Shown here: positions 54,235 through 63,244 of the stretch, in pieces
How positions within the stretch are numbered: the stretch's first letter is position 1
How the letters are laid out: each line of letters starts with the position of its first letter
DNA from: Roseovarius mucosus DSM 17069
Lineage (GTDB): Bacteria; Pseudomonadota; Alphaproteobacteria; Rhodobacterales; Rhodobacteraceae
NCBI RefSeq assembly: GCF_000768555.3
Contig: NZ_KN293980.1
Coordinates: 158,947 to 222,946, forward strand
Direction of reading: 5' to 3'
DNA length: 64,000 nt
Notes under the pieces: generated by a model
Database searches by the model: none
The model's input: the letters and a program-made list of their open reading frames with translations, nothing else
What the model was told of the DNA's origin: nothing
Program-made: the position numbers and the translations under genes

Positions 54235-55311
54235 ATGAGTTTGGCAATCGCTACCAAAAAATACAGGCACATGCTCGATCAAACCCACCCCGCCCCGCTG
54301 CCACCTGAAACACGCGCTGGTAGGGAATGGGCGCAACTCCTTGCGAAATACCGCGAACCGAGTTCGCCGCGTGCCGCGTTTGAATTGTGCGTGACGGTTG
54401 GCCCGTTTCTCGCCCTTTGGGGGTTGGCGTGGTGGGCGCTGTCGCTGAGTTACGTGTTGAGTGTCGTTGTGGCGCTCTGCGCCGCGCCGTTCCTGTTGCG
54501 CCTGTTTGCTATCCAGCATGATTGCGGCCATGGCGCGTTTTTCAAGAGCCGGTCGATGAACGACTGGCTGGGTCGCGCGCTTGGGGTTGTGACGCTCACG
54601 CCTTATGATGTGTGGCGACATTCGCATTCGATCCACCACAGTTCCTCGGGTAATCTGGGGCGGCGGGGCATCGGCGATATAAACACGCTGACGGTGGCGG
54701 AATATGCCGCGCTGACGCCGTTTCAGCGGCTGAAATACCGGCTCTATCGCAATCCGCTGGTTCTGTTCGGGTTGGGGCCGGGCTATATCTTTTTGCTGGA
54801 GAACCGCCTGCCGCTCGGGTTCATGGGCAAGGCGCGCTATTGGGTCAGCGCGATGGCGACCAATGCTGTTCTTGTGGCGGTGCTGGGGCTGGTGGCGTGG
54901 TTCGGGGGGCTGATGCCGATCCTTTTGATCTTTTTGCCTTCGACCGTTCTGGCGGCGACGGCGGGCATGTGGCTATTTTACGTGCAGCATCAGTTCGAGA
55001 CGACCCATTGGGAGGCCGAGGAAAACTGGCAATTGCATGATGCCGCCCTCGAGGGCAGCTCGCATTATGTGCTGCCCGGCTGGCTGCAATGGCTGAGTGC
55101 CAATATCGGGATTCACCATGTCCATCACGTCAACAGCCGTATCCCGTTCTACCGTCTGCCCGAAGCGTTGCGGGATCACGCGCAGCTGGCCCAGATGAAC
55201 CGGATGACCATTCGCGAGAGCCTTGCCAATGCGCGGCTGCATCTTTGGGACGAAAAAGCACGTCGGTTACTGTCTTTTGCCGAAGCACGGGCGGTGATCG
55301 AGGCGGCTTGA
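54235..55311 (+). CDS. membrane fatty acid desaturase
   Basis: The 358-residue protein shows the three histidine boxes of membrane-bound desaturases: HDCGHG, HSIHH (in WRHSHSIHHSSSG) and HVHHV. Two hydrophobic hairpins (about 65-95 and 205-250) anchor the di-iron active site. It would insert a double bond into acyl chains (or act on a related substrate) in the inner membrane. Neither candidate start (ATG 54235, ATG 54271) has a strong Shine-Dalgarno; 54271 (MLDQTHPAP) leaves a more usual distance to the palindrome. It is followed after 42 bases by a cupin gene. Confidence 0.85.
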   Translation: MSLAIATKKYRHMLDQTHPAPLPPETRAGREWAQLLAKYREPSSPRAAFELCVTVGPFLALWGLAWWALSLSYVLSVVVALCAAPFLLRLFAIQHDCGHGAFFKSRSMNDWLGRALGVVTLTPYDVWRHSHSIHHSSSGNLGRRGIGDINTLTVAEYAALTPFQRLKYRLYRNPLVLFGLGPGYIFLLENRLPLGFMGKARYWVSAMATNAVLVAVLGLVAWFGGLMPILLIFLPSTVLAATAGMWLFYVQHQFETTHWEAEENWQLHDAALEGSSHYVLPGWLQWLSANIGIHHVHHVNSRIPFYRLPEALRDHAQLAQMNRMTIRESLANARLHLWDEKARRLLSFAEARAVIEAA

Positions 55312-55353
55312 ATTCGGCGGTCCGCTGCCTAGCTACCCATCAGGAGGACCGCC

Positions 55354-56022
55354 ATGCGCATCAATGCTGATTTTTCCCAACGTGTCGTGATCCGGCCCGA
55401 GGATTACACTTGGGTGCAATCCCCCGCGACCGGAGTCGAGCGGATGATGCTGGACAGAATCGGGGATGAGGTGGCGCGTGCAACCACCATCGTGCGGTTC
55501 GCGCCGGATTCGTATTTCGACGCCCATACCCATGATGGCGGTGAGGAATTCCTTGTCCTGGAGGGGGTGTTTTCCGACGAGAGTGGAGATTATCCGGCGG
55601 GGTCTTATGTGCGCAATCCGATTGGCACACGTCACAAGCCCCATACCAAGGACGGCTGCACGATCCTGGTGAAGCTCTATCAGTTCGATCCATCGGATAC
55701 CGAGCAATTCCACATTGACACGAAACGTGCCGCGTTTCGCCCGGGTTTGGTTGAGGGGCTGAGCGTGCTGCCGCTGCATACGGCCGTGAACGAGAATGTG
55801 GCGCTGGTGCGTTGGGCGCCCGGCACGCGGTTCACACCGCATCGGCATTGGGGCGGCGAAGAGATATTCGTGATCGAAGGCACCTTTGCCGATGAGCACG
55901 GCAGCTACCCGGCGGGGACCTGGCTGCGCAGCCCGCATCTGTCAGAGCACAAGCCCTATTCCGACGAGGGCTGCCTCATCTATGTGAAGACGGGGCATCT
56001 GCTCGATCAGGTCGCGGCGTGA
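55354..56022 (+). CDS. double-cupin (ChrR-like) domain protein
   Basis: The 222-residue product contains two similar cupin halves. The first has HTHDGGEEFLVLEGVFSDE and the second HRHWGGEEIFVIEGTFADE, each with the His-x-His...Glu metal pattern, followed by YPAGSYVRNP/YPAGTWLRSP. This pairing is typical of ChrR-type anti-sigma cupins and of stand-alone cupin detoxification proteins. The zinc-finger anti-sigma domain of ChrR is absent, and no sigma factor is adjacent, so an enzymatic role is more likely. AGGAGG precedes the ATG. Confidence 0.85.
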   Translation: MRINADFSQRVVIRPEDYTWVQSPATGVERMMLDRIGDEVARATTIVRFAPDSYFDAHTHDGGEEFLVLEGVFSDESGDYPAGSYVRNPIGTRHKPHTKDGCTILVKLYQFDPSDTEQFHIDTKRAAFRPGLVEGLSVLPLHTAVNENVALVRWAPGTRFTPHRHWGGEEIFVIEGTFADEHGSYPAGTWLRSPHLSEHKPYSDEGCLIYVKTGHLLDQVAA

Positions 56023-56076
56023 TTTGGACGCCATCCTGTCAGGTTAGAGTATGGCGCGTCTGATCGGGGTCACATC

Positions 56077-56135
56077 GCCCCGGCCTCCGAGCCGGGGCCT
56101 CCTGCCTCGGCAAGGTCCCGGGTCAAGCCCGGGAC
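56077..56135. terminator. two tandem hairpins between convergent genes
   Basis: GCCCCGGC-CTCCGA-GCCGGGGC (56077-56098) and GTCCCGGG-TCAAG-CCCGGGAC (56115-56135) are two perfect 8-bp stems, 16 bases apart, in the 234-base convergent space between the cupin gene and alkB. No T run follows. The remainder of this gap (56136-56256) shows nothing recognisable. Confidence 0.6.
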
Positions 56136-56256
56136 GGGTGCGTTATCATGGGGCGCAACGCGCCCTAGACGGATCTGGCATCTACAAAGCACCAGACGGT
56201 GCAAGTCGTTCCCGCGTCCCTGGCCGCCTGGCCCCCGCGCGCCTCTCCATATAGCC

Positions 56257-57396
56257 CTAGCGCGGCAATGGATTGCTCGCGCGGTTGTAGGGGCGCCAAT
56301 TGGTGATCTCGGGGTAATACATCTCGCGCCAGCGGCGCACGCGGGGGTTCATCACCCGCCGCCAAATGGGCGGAACCATGGCGGCCATGGTCATCACCGG
56401 ATAGCCATAGGGCAGTTGCGGGGCGTCCGCCTCGGTGTAATTCTGCAAGAGCGGAAAGCGGCGGTCGGGTTTGTAGTGATGGTCCGAATGGCGTTGCAGA
56501 TTGATCAAGATCCAGTTCGACGCCTTGTGCGCCGCGTTCCAGCTATGGCGCGGCTGGACATGCTCGTATTTGCCATTGCCCAGATGTTTGCGCGTCAGGC
56601 CGTAATGTTCGATGTAATTCACCAGCTCCAATTGCCAGATCGCGACAAAGGCTTGCCAGACAAAGAGAGCAAGGCCGATCCAGCCGCCGATCAGCCCGGC
56701 CAGCAGGGCCATGAACCCTTGCAGCGCCCAATATTTGAAAAACGGATTCTTGAGATCATGCCATGGCAGGTTGCGGCGGGCCAGCATATCGGCCTCTGCC
56801 TTGAAGGCCGAGTGCCAGCTTTGCCGGAGCACGCGCGGGAAAAAGCGGTGGAACCCCTCGTTATAGCGCGCCGTGACCGGATCGCGGGGGGTGCCAACAT
56901 AGCGATGATGCACCAAGAGATGTTCAGAGCGGAAATGCGAATAGAGCACCATCGCCAACAGAATGTCGCCCATGAACCGCTCGCCCCGGTTCTTTTGATG
57001 CATGAGTTCGTGGCTGTAATTGATCCCGACCGTCCCGGTGATCACCCCCACGCCAAAGAAAAGAAGGATGGTTTCCAGAGGTCTGAGATGGGCGTCACCG
57101 GGGCCGGTGACATACCAGATCAGCCAATAGAGCAGCCCGAATTGCAAAGGGGCCCAGATCAGGGTGATCGCACGATACCAGGTCAATTGATCCTCGCGCG
57201 TCTCAAGATCGGCATTCTCGGTATAAAGCCCGAGAAAGGCGTCGAGGATCGAGAAGAAATACCACGTGGCGAGCGGGAGCAGCAGAACGGTCCAGCCGCC
57301 GTTGAGCGCGCCCAGAACGCCCAAGGGCAACAGAAGCAGAGACATCCAGAAGGGCAAAGCGCGGTGCAGTTGAGCGACCTGTGCGGCGGGGATCAT
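56257..57396 (-). CDS. alkB: alkane 1-monooxygenase-like membrane hydroxylase
   Basis: The 379-residue membrane protein has the histidine clusters of AlkB: NYSHELMHQ, SEHLLVHHRYVG, NYIEHYGL and LQRHSDHHYKPDR. This pattern, with six hydrophobic helices, marks the integral-membrane di-iron alkane hydroxylases that oxidise terminal carbons of medium-chain alkanes (or fatty acids in related xylene/fatty-acid groups). Rubredoxin and reductase genes are not adjacent; the FAD reductase at 45188 is a conceivable partner. It lies 41 bases after mutY on the same strand. Confidence 0.87.
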   Translation of the reverse strand: MIPAAQVAQLHRALPFWMSLLLLPLGVLGALNGGWTVLLLPLATWYFFSILDAFLGLYTENADLETREDQLTWYRAITLIWAPLQFGLLYWLIWYVTGPGDAHLRPLETILLFFGVGVITGTVGINYSHELMHQKNRGERFMGDILLAMVLYSHFRSEHLLVHHRYVGTPRDPVTARYNEGFHRFFPRVLRQSWHSAFKAEADMLARRNLPWHDLKNPFFKYWALQGFMALLAGLIGGWIGLALFVWQAFVAIWQLELVNYIEHYGLTRKHLGNGKYEHVQPRHSWNAAHKASNWILINLQRHSDHHYKPDRRFPLLQNYTEADAPQLPYGYPVMTMAAMVPPIWRRVMNPRVRRWREMYYPEITNWRPYNRASNPLPR

Positions 57397-57437
57397 GGGG
57401 GTGTCCTGTGCAGTTTACACTTACATATCACGGCTTA

Positions 57438-58499
57438 TCACGCGGAAGAGTTTAGCGCTGCCCGCGCAAGGTCAAAGACCTTTCGCATCACGGTAGGCAA
57501 TTCCGCGGGGCGAAACGTTGCGTCACGTAGGAACTGGCCGCGCTCTGGTGTCGCATCCTCTGGCAGAAGCGCCACATGGATGCGGAGGCGGAGGTGGAAA
57601 TGGGTGAAGGTGTGGCGGGCCTCGGCTTCCAGCTCCTGCCAGTGGGCGGCGATGGGCGGAGCGGGCGATGGGGCGTCGCCCCAATCGCTGCAGGGCCAGC
57701 CCAGCATCCCGCCCAAGAGGCCGCTGTCGGGGCGGCGCTCGAGCAGCCATGCGCCGTCGGCGCGACGGGCGACATAGGCGTGACCATGGCGCAGGGGCTT
57801 GGGCGTTTTGGGCAGTTTGCGAGGCAGGTCCGCGGCGGTGCCTGCAGCGTGGGCGGCACAGGGCGCGCGCCAGGGGCAGAGGGCGCAGGCGGGGGATTTG
57901 GGCGTGCAGATCGTCGCGCCAAGATCCATCACCGCCTGGGCGTAATCGCCGGGGCGGGTGCGGGGCGTGAGGCGGGCGGCGGCCTCGGTCAGTTCGCGCT
58001 TGGCGGTGGGCAGGGGGGTGTGGATGTCATGGAGCCGCGCTATCACCCGTTCGACATTGCCGTCCACCACCACATGCGGTTGATCATAAGCGATGGCCGC
58101 GATGGCGGCGGCGGTATAAGGCCCGATGCCGGGCAGGGCGCGCAGGCCGTCGAGCGTGTCGGGAAAGCGTCCGTTGTGATCGCGCACAACCGCGCGGGCG
58201 CATTTCAGGAGATTGCGGGCACGGGCGTAATATCCCAAGCCCGCCCATTCGCCCATCACGGCGGAATCCTCTGCCGCCGCCAGATCGGCAACGGTGGGCC
58301 AGAGCGTTGTGAATCGCAGGAAATAGGATTTGACCGCCGCGACGGTGGTCTGTTGCAGCATCACCTCGCTCAGCCAGATGCGGTAGGGATCGGGGCGCCC
58401 GCCGCCCGCGCGGGCGGCGGGGCTGATCCGCCACGGCAGGTCTCGGGCATGGGTATCATACCACGCAAGCAGGCTCTCAGCCTCGGCGAAATAACGCAT
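57438..58499 (-). CDS. mutY: A/G-specific adenine DNA glycosylase
   Basis: The 353-residue MutY removes adenine mispaired with 8-oxoguanine. It has the helix-hairpin-helix LPGIGPYTAAAIAAIAYDQP, the catalytic Asp segment VVDGNVERVIARL and the [4Fe-4S] ligands C-X6-C-X2-C-X5-C in CTPKSPACALCPWRAPC. A C-terminal Nudix-like domain (about 230-353, RRPDSGLLGGMLGWP) reads 8-oxoG. The gene is divergent from the DciA-like gene with 82 bases between starts. Confidence 0.95.
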   Translation of the reverse strand: MRYFAEAESLLAWYDTHARDLPWRISPAARAGGGRPDPYRIWLSEVMLQQTTVAAVKSYFLRFTTLWPTVADLAAAEDSAVMGEWAGLGYYARARNLLKCARAVVRDHNGRFPDTLDGLRALPGIGPYTAAAIAAIAYDQPHVVVDGNVERVIARLHDIHTPLPTAKRELTEAAARLTPRTRPGDYAQAVMDLGATICTPKSPACALCPWRAPCAAHAAGTAADLPRKLPKTPKPLRHGHAYVARRADGAWLLERRPDSGLLGGMLGWPCSDWGDAPSPAPPIAAHWQELEAEARHTFTHFHLRLRIHVALLPEDATPERGQFLRDATFRPAELPTVMRKVFDLARAALNSSA

Positions 58500-58581
58500 A
58501 GTTTATCCCTCTGCCCCGCAATCTGCTCTGGTATCCCCTGTCACATGCCATAGATTAGCGCCATTGAGGAGAGCGCCAACC

Positions 58582-59091
58582 ATGACCAGCCGCAAGGCCG
58601 CGACATACGGGTTCAAACGCACCTCGGCGTTGCTGCAGACCAGCATCCGCCGCGCCTCGGAAAGCCGTGGATTCGCACAATCGCGGCTCTTGACGCATTG
58701 GGCCGAAGTGGTGGGCGAGGACATCGCCGCCATCGCCCGCCCGGTCGAGGTCTCTTATGCGCGGCAGGGGATGGGGGCAACGCTCACGCTGCTCACGACC
58801 GGCGCGCAGGCCCCGATGCTGGAGATGCAAAAGGAAAAGCTGCGCGAGCGGGTCAATGCCGTTTACGGCTACAATGCGATTGCGCGTATTCGTATCACCC
58901 AGACAGCCCCCGTGGGTTTTGCCGAGGGGCAGGTGGATTTCACCCATCGGCCCAAGGAGGCGGCGATGCCCGCCTTGGCCCCCGAGACACTCCAAGCCGC
59001 CAGCAGCCTTGCCGCGCCTGTCACAGACGACGGATTGCGGGCCGCGCTGGAAAGGCTGGCGCGCAACGTGTTAACCAAGCAGCAACACTGA
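58582..59091 (+). CDS. DUF721 (DciA-like) protein
   Basis: The ATG at 58582 gives 169 residues. The N-terminal half shows the DUF721 pattern with a positively charged KH-like domain (LTHWAEVVGEDIAAIARPVEV, TLLTTGAQAPMLEMQKEKL). DciA proteins of this family load the replicative helicase DnaB where DnaC is missing. The C-terminal third is a short tail. It is 27 bases before the DsbA-like gene and divergent from mutY, a common arrangement in Rhodobacterales. Confidence 0.82.
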   Translation: MTSRKAATYGFKRTSALLQTSIRRASESRGFAQSRLLTHWAEVVGEDIAAIARPVEVSYARQGMGATLTLLTTGAQAPMLEMQKEKLRERVNAVYGYNAIARIRITQTAPVGFAEGQVDFTHRPKEAAMPALAPETLQAASSLAAPVTDDGLRAALERLARNVLTKQQH

Positions 59092-59118
59092 CCGACCCAT
59101 CAGACCAAGGATAAAGAC

Positions 59119-59727
59119 ATGAAACACATGATCGCAACCGGGGCGCTGGCCCTTGCCATGCTCACAGGCCCCGCCGTGGCGCAAGAGACCGCCCCCGATA
59201 CGTCGCAGATCGTCGAAATGACGATGGGGCCAGAGGATGCCAAGGTCACGATTGTGGAATATGCGTCCTTTACCTGTCCGCATTGCGCGAATTTCCACAA
59301 AGGGCCGCTCAAGCAGTTGAAGGCTGATTACATCGACACGGACAAGATCCATTTCATTTATCGCGATGTCTATTTTGACCGGTTCGGCCTATGGGCGTCG
59401 ATGGTGGCGCGCTGCGGCGGGCCCGAGAAATTCTTTGGCATCTCTGATATGCTCTATGAGCAGCAGCGCGAATGGACCCAAGGCGAGCCCGCCGCGATTG
59501 CTGACAACCTGCGCCGCATCGGCAAGGTTGCAGGGCTTGAGCCGGACGCGGTCGAGGCCTGCCTGAACGACACCGACAAGGCCAAGGCGCTGGTGGCCTG
59601 GTATCAAGAGAATGCCGAGGCCCATGGCGTCGAGTCGACGCCGACCCTGGTGATCAACGAGCAGAAATATTCCAATATGGCCTATGACGATCTCAAGGCG
59701 ATCATCGAGGAAAAGCTGGCGGAGTGA
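59119..59727 (+). CDS. DsbA-family thiol:disulfide protein, periplasmic
   Basis: The 202-residue protein has a signal peptide (about 1-21, MLTGPAVAQE) and a DsbA-type thioredoxin fold with the redox motif CPHC (C53/C56) in YASFTCPHCANFHKG. The cis-proline lies in TPTLVINEQKYS. Proteins of this group act as periplasmic oxidoreductases, for instance in disulfide formation. AAAGAC precedes the ATG, a weak site. Confidence 0.9.
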   Translation: MKHMIATGALALAMLTGPAVAQETAPDTSQIVEMTMGPEDAKVTIVEYASFTCPHCANFHKGPLKQLKADYIDTDKIHFIYRDVYFDRFGLWASMVARCGGPEKFFGISDMLYEQQREWTQGEPAAIADNLRRIGKVAGLEPDAVEACLNDTDKAKALVAWYQENAEAHGVESTPTLVINEQKYSNMAYDDLKAIIEEKLAE

Positions 59728-59840
59728 TCCGCCACGCGGGATGGGCCGGGATTGGTGTTCCGGCCCCTTAATCCCTCTGGACAGTCTCTCGCGGCGGTGG
59801 CAGAATTTGATCAAATTCCCACCAATGCCGGAGCACCCCC

Positions 59841-61190
59841 ATGAAAGACGACAATTTCCTGCGTGAGATGAACGCGCGCCACCTGTGGCACCCGATGGGG
59901 CATCCCGGCGAGCAGCAGGCCAACGCGCCCAAGATCATCAAGAGCGCCTCAGGTGTGCGGATCACCGACATTGACGGGCATGATCCGGTGGATGCGGTGG
60001 GGGGCCTGTGGTGCGTGAACCTTGGCTATTCCAACGATGTGGTGAAGCAGGCGATTTCCGATCAGCTCTGGCAATTGCCCTATTATTCGGCCTTTGCCGG
60101 CTCGACCAACCCGGCGGCGATCGAGGCGTCCTATGCGGTGCAGGAATTCTTTGCCGAAGATGGGATGACGCGCGTCTTTTTCACCTCTGGTGGGTCGGAT
60201 AGCGTGGACACGGCGCTGCGCATGGCGCGGCAATATCACCGCCTGCGGGGGGAACCCACGCGCACCAAGTTCCTGAGCCTGAAAAAGGGCTATCACGGCA
60301 CCCATTGGGGCGGGGCGAGCGTCAATGGCAACAACCGCTTCCGCATCACCTATGAGCCGCTCTTGCCGGGCTGCTATCACCTGCCCAGCCCCTATACCTA
60401 TCGCAATCCCTATGACGAGACCGATGGGGCCAAACTGGCGCAGAAGATTGCCGCGGCCATGGTGGATGAGATCGAGTTTCAGGACCCCTCGACCATTGCC
60501 GCCTTTATCATGGAGCCCATTCAGGGCGCGGGCGGGGTGATCGTGCCGGATGCCTCCTTCATGAAGCTTATGCGCGAGATCTGCGACCGCTACGGCATCC
60601 TGATGATTTCGGATGAGGTGATCACCGGGTTCGGGCGCACCGGCGACTGGACCGGCGCGCGGCATTGGGGCGTCAAGCCCGACATGATGACCATCGCCAA
60701 GGGCATTACCAGCGGATACTTCCCGGTGGGCGGTGTGGTTCTGGGCGACAAGGTGGCCGATGTCTTTGAAAAGGCGGGGCCGGAAGGCAGCATCTGGACC
60801 GGCTATACCTATTCGGCGCATCCCGTGGGGGCGGCGGCTGTGGTGGCCTGCCTGTCGGAAACGCTGCGGCTTGATACCAAGAGCAATGCCGCCGTGCGCG
60901 GCACGCAGCTCTATGAAGGAGTCAAGAAGCTGGCCGAAAAATACGACATCATCGGTGATGTGCGTGGCGGCCATGGGTTGATGATGGGGATCGAGCTGGT
61001 CAGCGACCGCGCCAAGAAAACGCCGATGGATGCCGCGACCATGAAGCGGGTGCATCAGGCCACCTATGAGGCAGGCGCGATGGTGCGTCTGGGGGCGCAT
61101 AACATCCTGATGTCGCCGCCCCTGGTGATTTCCGAAGCTGAAATCAACGTGATCCTGTCGGCGCTCGATGCCGGGTTTGCGGCGGCCTGA
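59841..61190 (+). CDS. class III aminotransferase (omega-amino acid/taurine type)
   Basis: The 449-residue PLP enzyme starts HLWHPMGHPGEQQ and has the class III signature around the lysine: LMISDEVITGFGRTGDW and MMTIAKGITSGYFPVGG. The substrate group (taurine:pyruvate, beta-alanine:pyruvate, or diamine) is not determined by sequence alone. The leader region HLWHPMGHPG resembles omega-amino acid:pyruvate transaminases. It stands alone after a 113-base gap from the DsbA gene and ends before a minus-strand terminator. Confidence 0.88.
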   Translation: MKDDNFLREMNARHLWHPMGHPGEQQANAPKIIKSASGVRITDIDGHDPVDAVGGLWCVNLGYSNDVVKQAISDQLWQLPYYSAFAGSTNPAAIEASYAVQEFFAEDGMTRVFFTSGGSDSVDTALRMARQYHRLRGEPTRTKFLSLKKGYHGTHWGGASVNGNNRFRITYEPLLPGCYHLPSPYTYRNPYDETDGAKLAQKIAAAMVDEIEFQDPSTIAAFIMEPIQGAGGVIVPDASFMKLMREICDRYGILMISDEVITGFGRTGDWTGARHWGVKPDMMTIAKGITSGYFPVGGVVLGDKVADVFEKAGPEGSIWTGYTYSAHPVGAAAVVACLSETLRLDTKSNAAVRGTQLYEGVKKLAEKYDIIGDVRGGHGLMMGIELVSDRAKKTPMDAATMKRVHQATYEAGAMVRLGAHNILMSPPLVISEAEINVILSALDAGFAAA

Positions 61191-61209
61191 GCAGGCAATC
61201 CTACCTCTG

Positions 61210-61245
61210 AAAAAGCACGCAAGCGCCTGTTATGGCGCTTGCGTG
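61210..61245 (-). terminator. intrinsic terminator of the coiled-coil gene
   Basis: Read on the minus strand, CACGCAAGCGCC-ATAACA-GGCGCTTGCGTG is a perfect 12-bp stem followed by TTTTT. It terminates the minus-strand 94-residue gene ending at 61274 and also separates it from the convergent aminotransferase. Confidence 0.9.
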
Positions 61246-61273
61246 ACGGCAATTGAAGAGGTTTGGCAGCTCT

Positions 61274-61558
61274 TCAGCCAAACCGACCCCATGCTGACTT
61301 CATGGCCTTGGACATGTTATCCCATGCCTCGTCGGCGCCGGTCTTGAAATCTTTCCACGCCTCGATGCTGGCGGCCTCAATCTTGTCATACTCGGCTGCC
61401 ATTTCGGCGCGTTTTTCGCGCAGCTCTTTGATTTGATCCTGATACTTGATCTGCATGTCGGCAGAAGCCTCGCGCGACTGGGCTTGCAACTTGTCAATTT
61501 CGGCTTTCCATTGATCGAGTTGGGCGTGCAGCTTTTTCTGATATGTCTCTTTGTCCAT
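61274..61558 (-). CDS. hypothetical coiled-coil protein, 94 residues
   Basis: ATG 61558 follows an excellent AAGGAGGACC site. The 94-residue product is highly charged and almost wholly helical (LHAQLDQWKAEIDKLQAQSR, IKELREKRAEMAAEYDKIEA), with heptad-like spacing indicating a coiled coil, and a tail WGRFG. It is rich in Lys, Glu and Ala. I recognise no family with a known role; small coiled-coil proteins of this sort often contact the envelope or cytoskeleton. It lies between the aminotransferase and the symporter gene. Confidence 0.75.
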   Translation of the reverse strand: MDKETYQKKLHAQLDQWKAEIDKLQAQSREASADMQIKYQDQIKELREKRAEMAAEYDKIEAASIEAWKDFKTGADEAWDNMSKAMKSAWGRFG

Positions 61559-61630
61559 AACTGGTCCTCCTTGAGGGAAATCGTCGTATCGTTCTGACAT
61601 TTATCTATGCATGATCTCCCTGAATCCAAA

Positions 61631-61656
61631 GGGGCCGGCGGATGTCCGCCGGCCCC
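61631..61656 (-). terminator. hairpin downstream of the alanine symporter gene
   Basis: GGGGCCGGCGGA-TG-TCCGCCGGCCCC is a perfect 12-bp stem 25 bases beyond the symporter stop on the minus strand, followed on that strand by TTTGG. It probably ends the usp-symporter transcript. Confidence 0.75.
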
Positions 61657-61681
61657 CATGATTGTCAAATCGGGTGAAAAG

Positions 61682-63217
61682 TTACTCGAACTTCTTGATT
61701 TCGCCGGACTTCAGGCGGCTGAGATAGCCGTCAAGCTCGCGTTTGACGATGGGCATCAGGAAATAGAGCCCGATGATGTTGACCACCGCCATGGCAAAGA
61801 TCGCCGCATCCGAAAAGTCGATCACCGGGCCGAGGTTGGCGGCCGCACCGATCACCACGAAGATGCAGAAGATCACCTTGAACACCAGTTCCTTGGTCTC
61901 GCCTTCGCCAAAGAGGTAGGTCCAGGCCTTGAGCCCGTAGTAGGACCAGCTGATCATGGTGGAGAAGGCAAAGAGCACGACGGCAATGGCCAGCACATAA
62001 GGAAACCAGCTGATTGCGCTGCCAAAGGCCGCGGAGGTGAGACCCACGCCGGAGGTGCCGCCGACAGTCTGGATCGCCGTGCCCGCCTCGTTGAGCAGGT
62101 AGTTGCCATCCGGTCCTGCAACCAGCTGTCCCGTGATGATGATCACCAGCGCGGTCATGGTGCAGATCACCACCGTGTCGATAAAGGGTTCAAGCAGCGA
62201 CACGAAACCTTCGGTGATCGGTTCCTTGGTGCGCACCGCCGAATGGGCGATGGCGGCGGAGCCGACGCCGGCCTCGTTGGAAAAGGCCGCGCGCTTGAAG
62301 CCTTGGATCAGCGCGCCGACCATGCCCCCCGCAACGCCCAGCCCGGTAAAGGCCCCTTCGAAGATCTGGCCAAAGGCCCAGCCAATCTGATCGGCATTCA
62401 TCGCGATGATGATCAGCGCCGTGCCAACGTAGAGGATGCCCATGAAGGGCACGATTTTCTCGGTCACCTTTGCGATGGATTTGAGGCCGCCCACGATCAC
62501 CGCAAAGACCACACCGGCAAAGATCACGCCGGTGATCCAGCCCGGATAAGCGCCGACGATGCCGGCAATCTGCTGATGCGCCTGATTGGCCTGAAACATG
62601 TTGCCGCCGCCGAGCGCGCCGAGGATACAGAAGATCGAGAACATCACGGCGAGGATTCTGCCACCGGGCAGGCCGCGTTCGGCAAAGCCCTTGGTCAGGT
62701 AATACATCGGGCCGCCCGAGACGCGGCCGTCGGGGTATTCGTTGCGGTATTTCACGCCCAAGGTGCATTCGGTGAATTTCGACGCCATGCCCATGAGGCC
62801 CGCAAGGATCATCCAGAAGGTCGCGCCGGGGCCACCGATGCTGACCGCGACGGCGACGCCTGCGATATTACCAAGGCCCACGGTGCCCGACAGGGCGGTG
62901 GCGAGCGCCTGAAAATGGCTGACTTCGCCGGCATCGTTGGGGTCGGAATAGTCGCCTTTGACCAGTGCGATGGAATGACCGATCGCGCGGAATTGAATAA
63001 AGCCGAAATAGAGCGTGAACACGGTGGCACCGATCACAAGCCACGCCACGATCCACGGAAAGGAAGTGCCCGGAAAGTTGGAAAAGATCAGATTGACGAA
63101 CCAGCCGGTTGAATTGGCGAAAATCTGGTTGACCTTTTCATCAACGGATTGTGCATGGGCGGGCATGGCGAGCATCGCCGCCCCGACCGCCGCCGCAGGA
63201 AATGCGTATCGAGTCAT
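61682..63217 (-). CDS. sodium:alanine/glycine symporter (AGCS family)
   Basis: The 511-residue protein has about 10-11 hydrophobic segments. GLGNIAGVAVAVSIGGPG (near residue 115) is the AGCS signature region, and FSNEAGVGSAAIAH and VGGTSGVGLTSAAFG also match. AGCS carriers import alanine or glycine with Na+. The N-terminus resembles a signal peptide (ALPAHAQSVDEK-type, residues 1-22), a usual addition in Rhodobacterales. It follows the Usp gene by 27 bases, so they probably share a transcript. Confidence 0.93.
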   Translation of the reverse strand: MTRYAFPAAAVGAAMLAMPAHAQSVDEKVNQIFANSTGWFVNLIFSNFPGTSFPWIVAWLVIGATVFTLYFGFIQFRAIGHSIALVKGDYSDPNDAGEVSHFQALATALSGTVGLGNIAGVAVAVSIGGPGATFWMILAGLMGMASKFTECTLGVKYRNEYPDGRVSGGPMYYLTKGFAERGLPGGRILAVMFSIFCILGALGGGNMFQANQAHQQIAGIVGAYPGWITGVIFAGVVFAVIVGGLKSIAKVTEKIVPFMGILYVGTALIIIAMNADQIGWAFGQIFEGAFTGLGVAGGMVGALIQGFKRAAFSNEAGVGSAAIAHSAVRTKEPITEGFVSLLEPFIDTVVICTMTALVIIITGQLVAGPDGNYLLNEAGTAIQTVGGTSGVGLTSAAFGSAISWFPYVLAIAVVLFAFSTMISWSYYGLKAWTYLFGEGETKELVFKVIFCIFVVIGAAANLGPVIDFSDAAIFAMAVVNIIGLYFLMPIVKRELDGYLSRLKSGEIKKFE

Positions 63218-63244
63218 TTTTGTTATCCCTGTTGTTTCTTGCTG

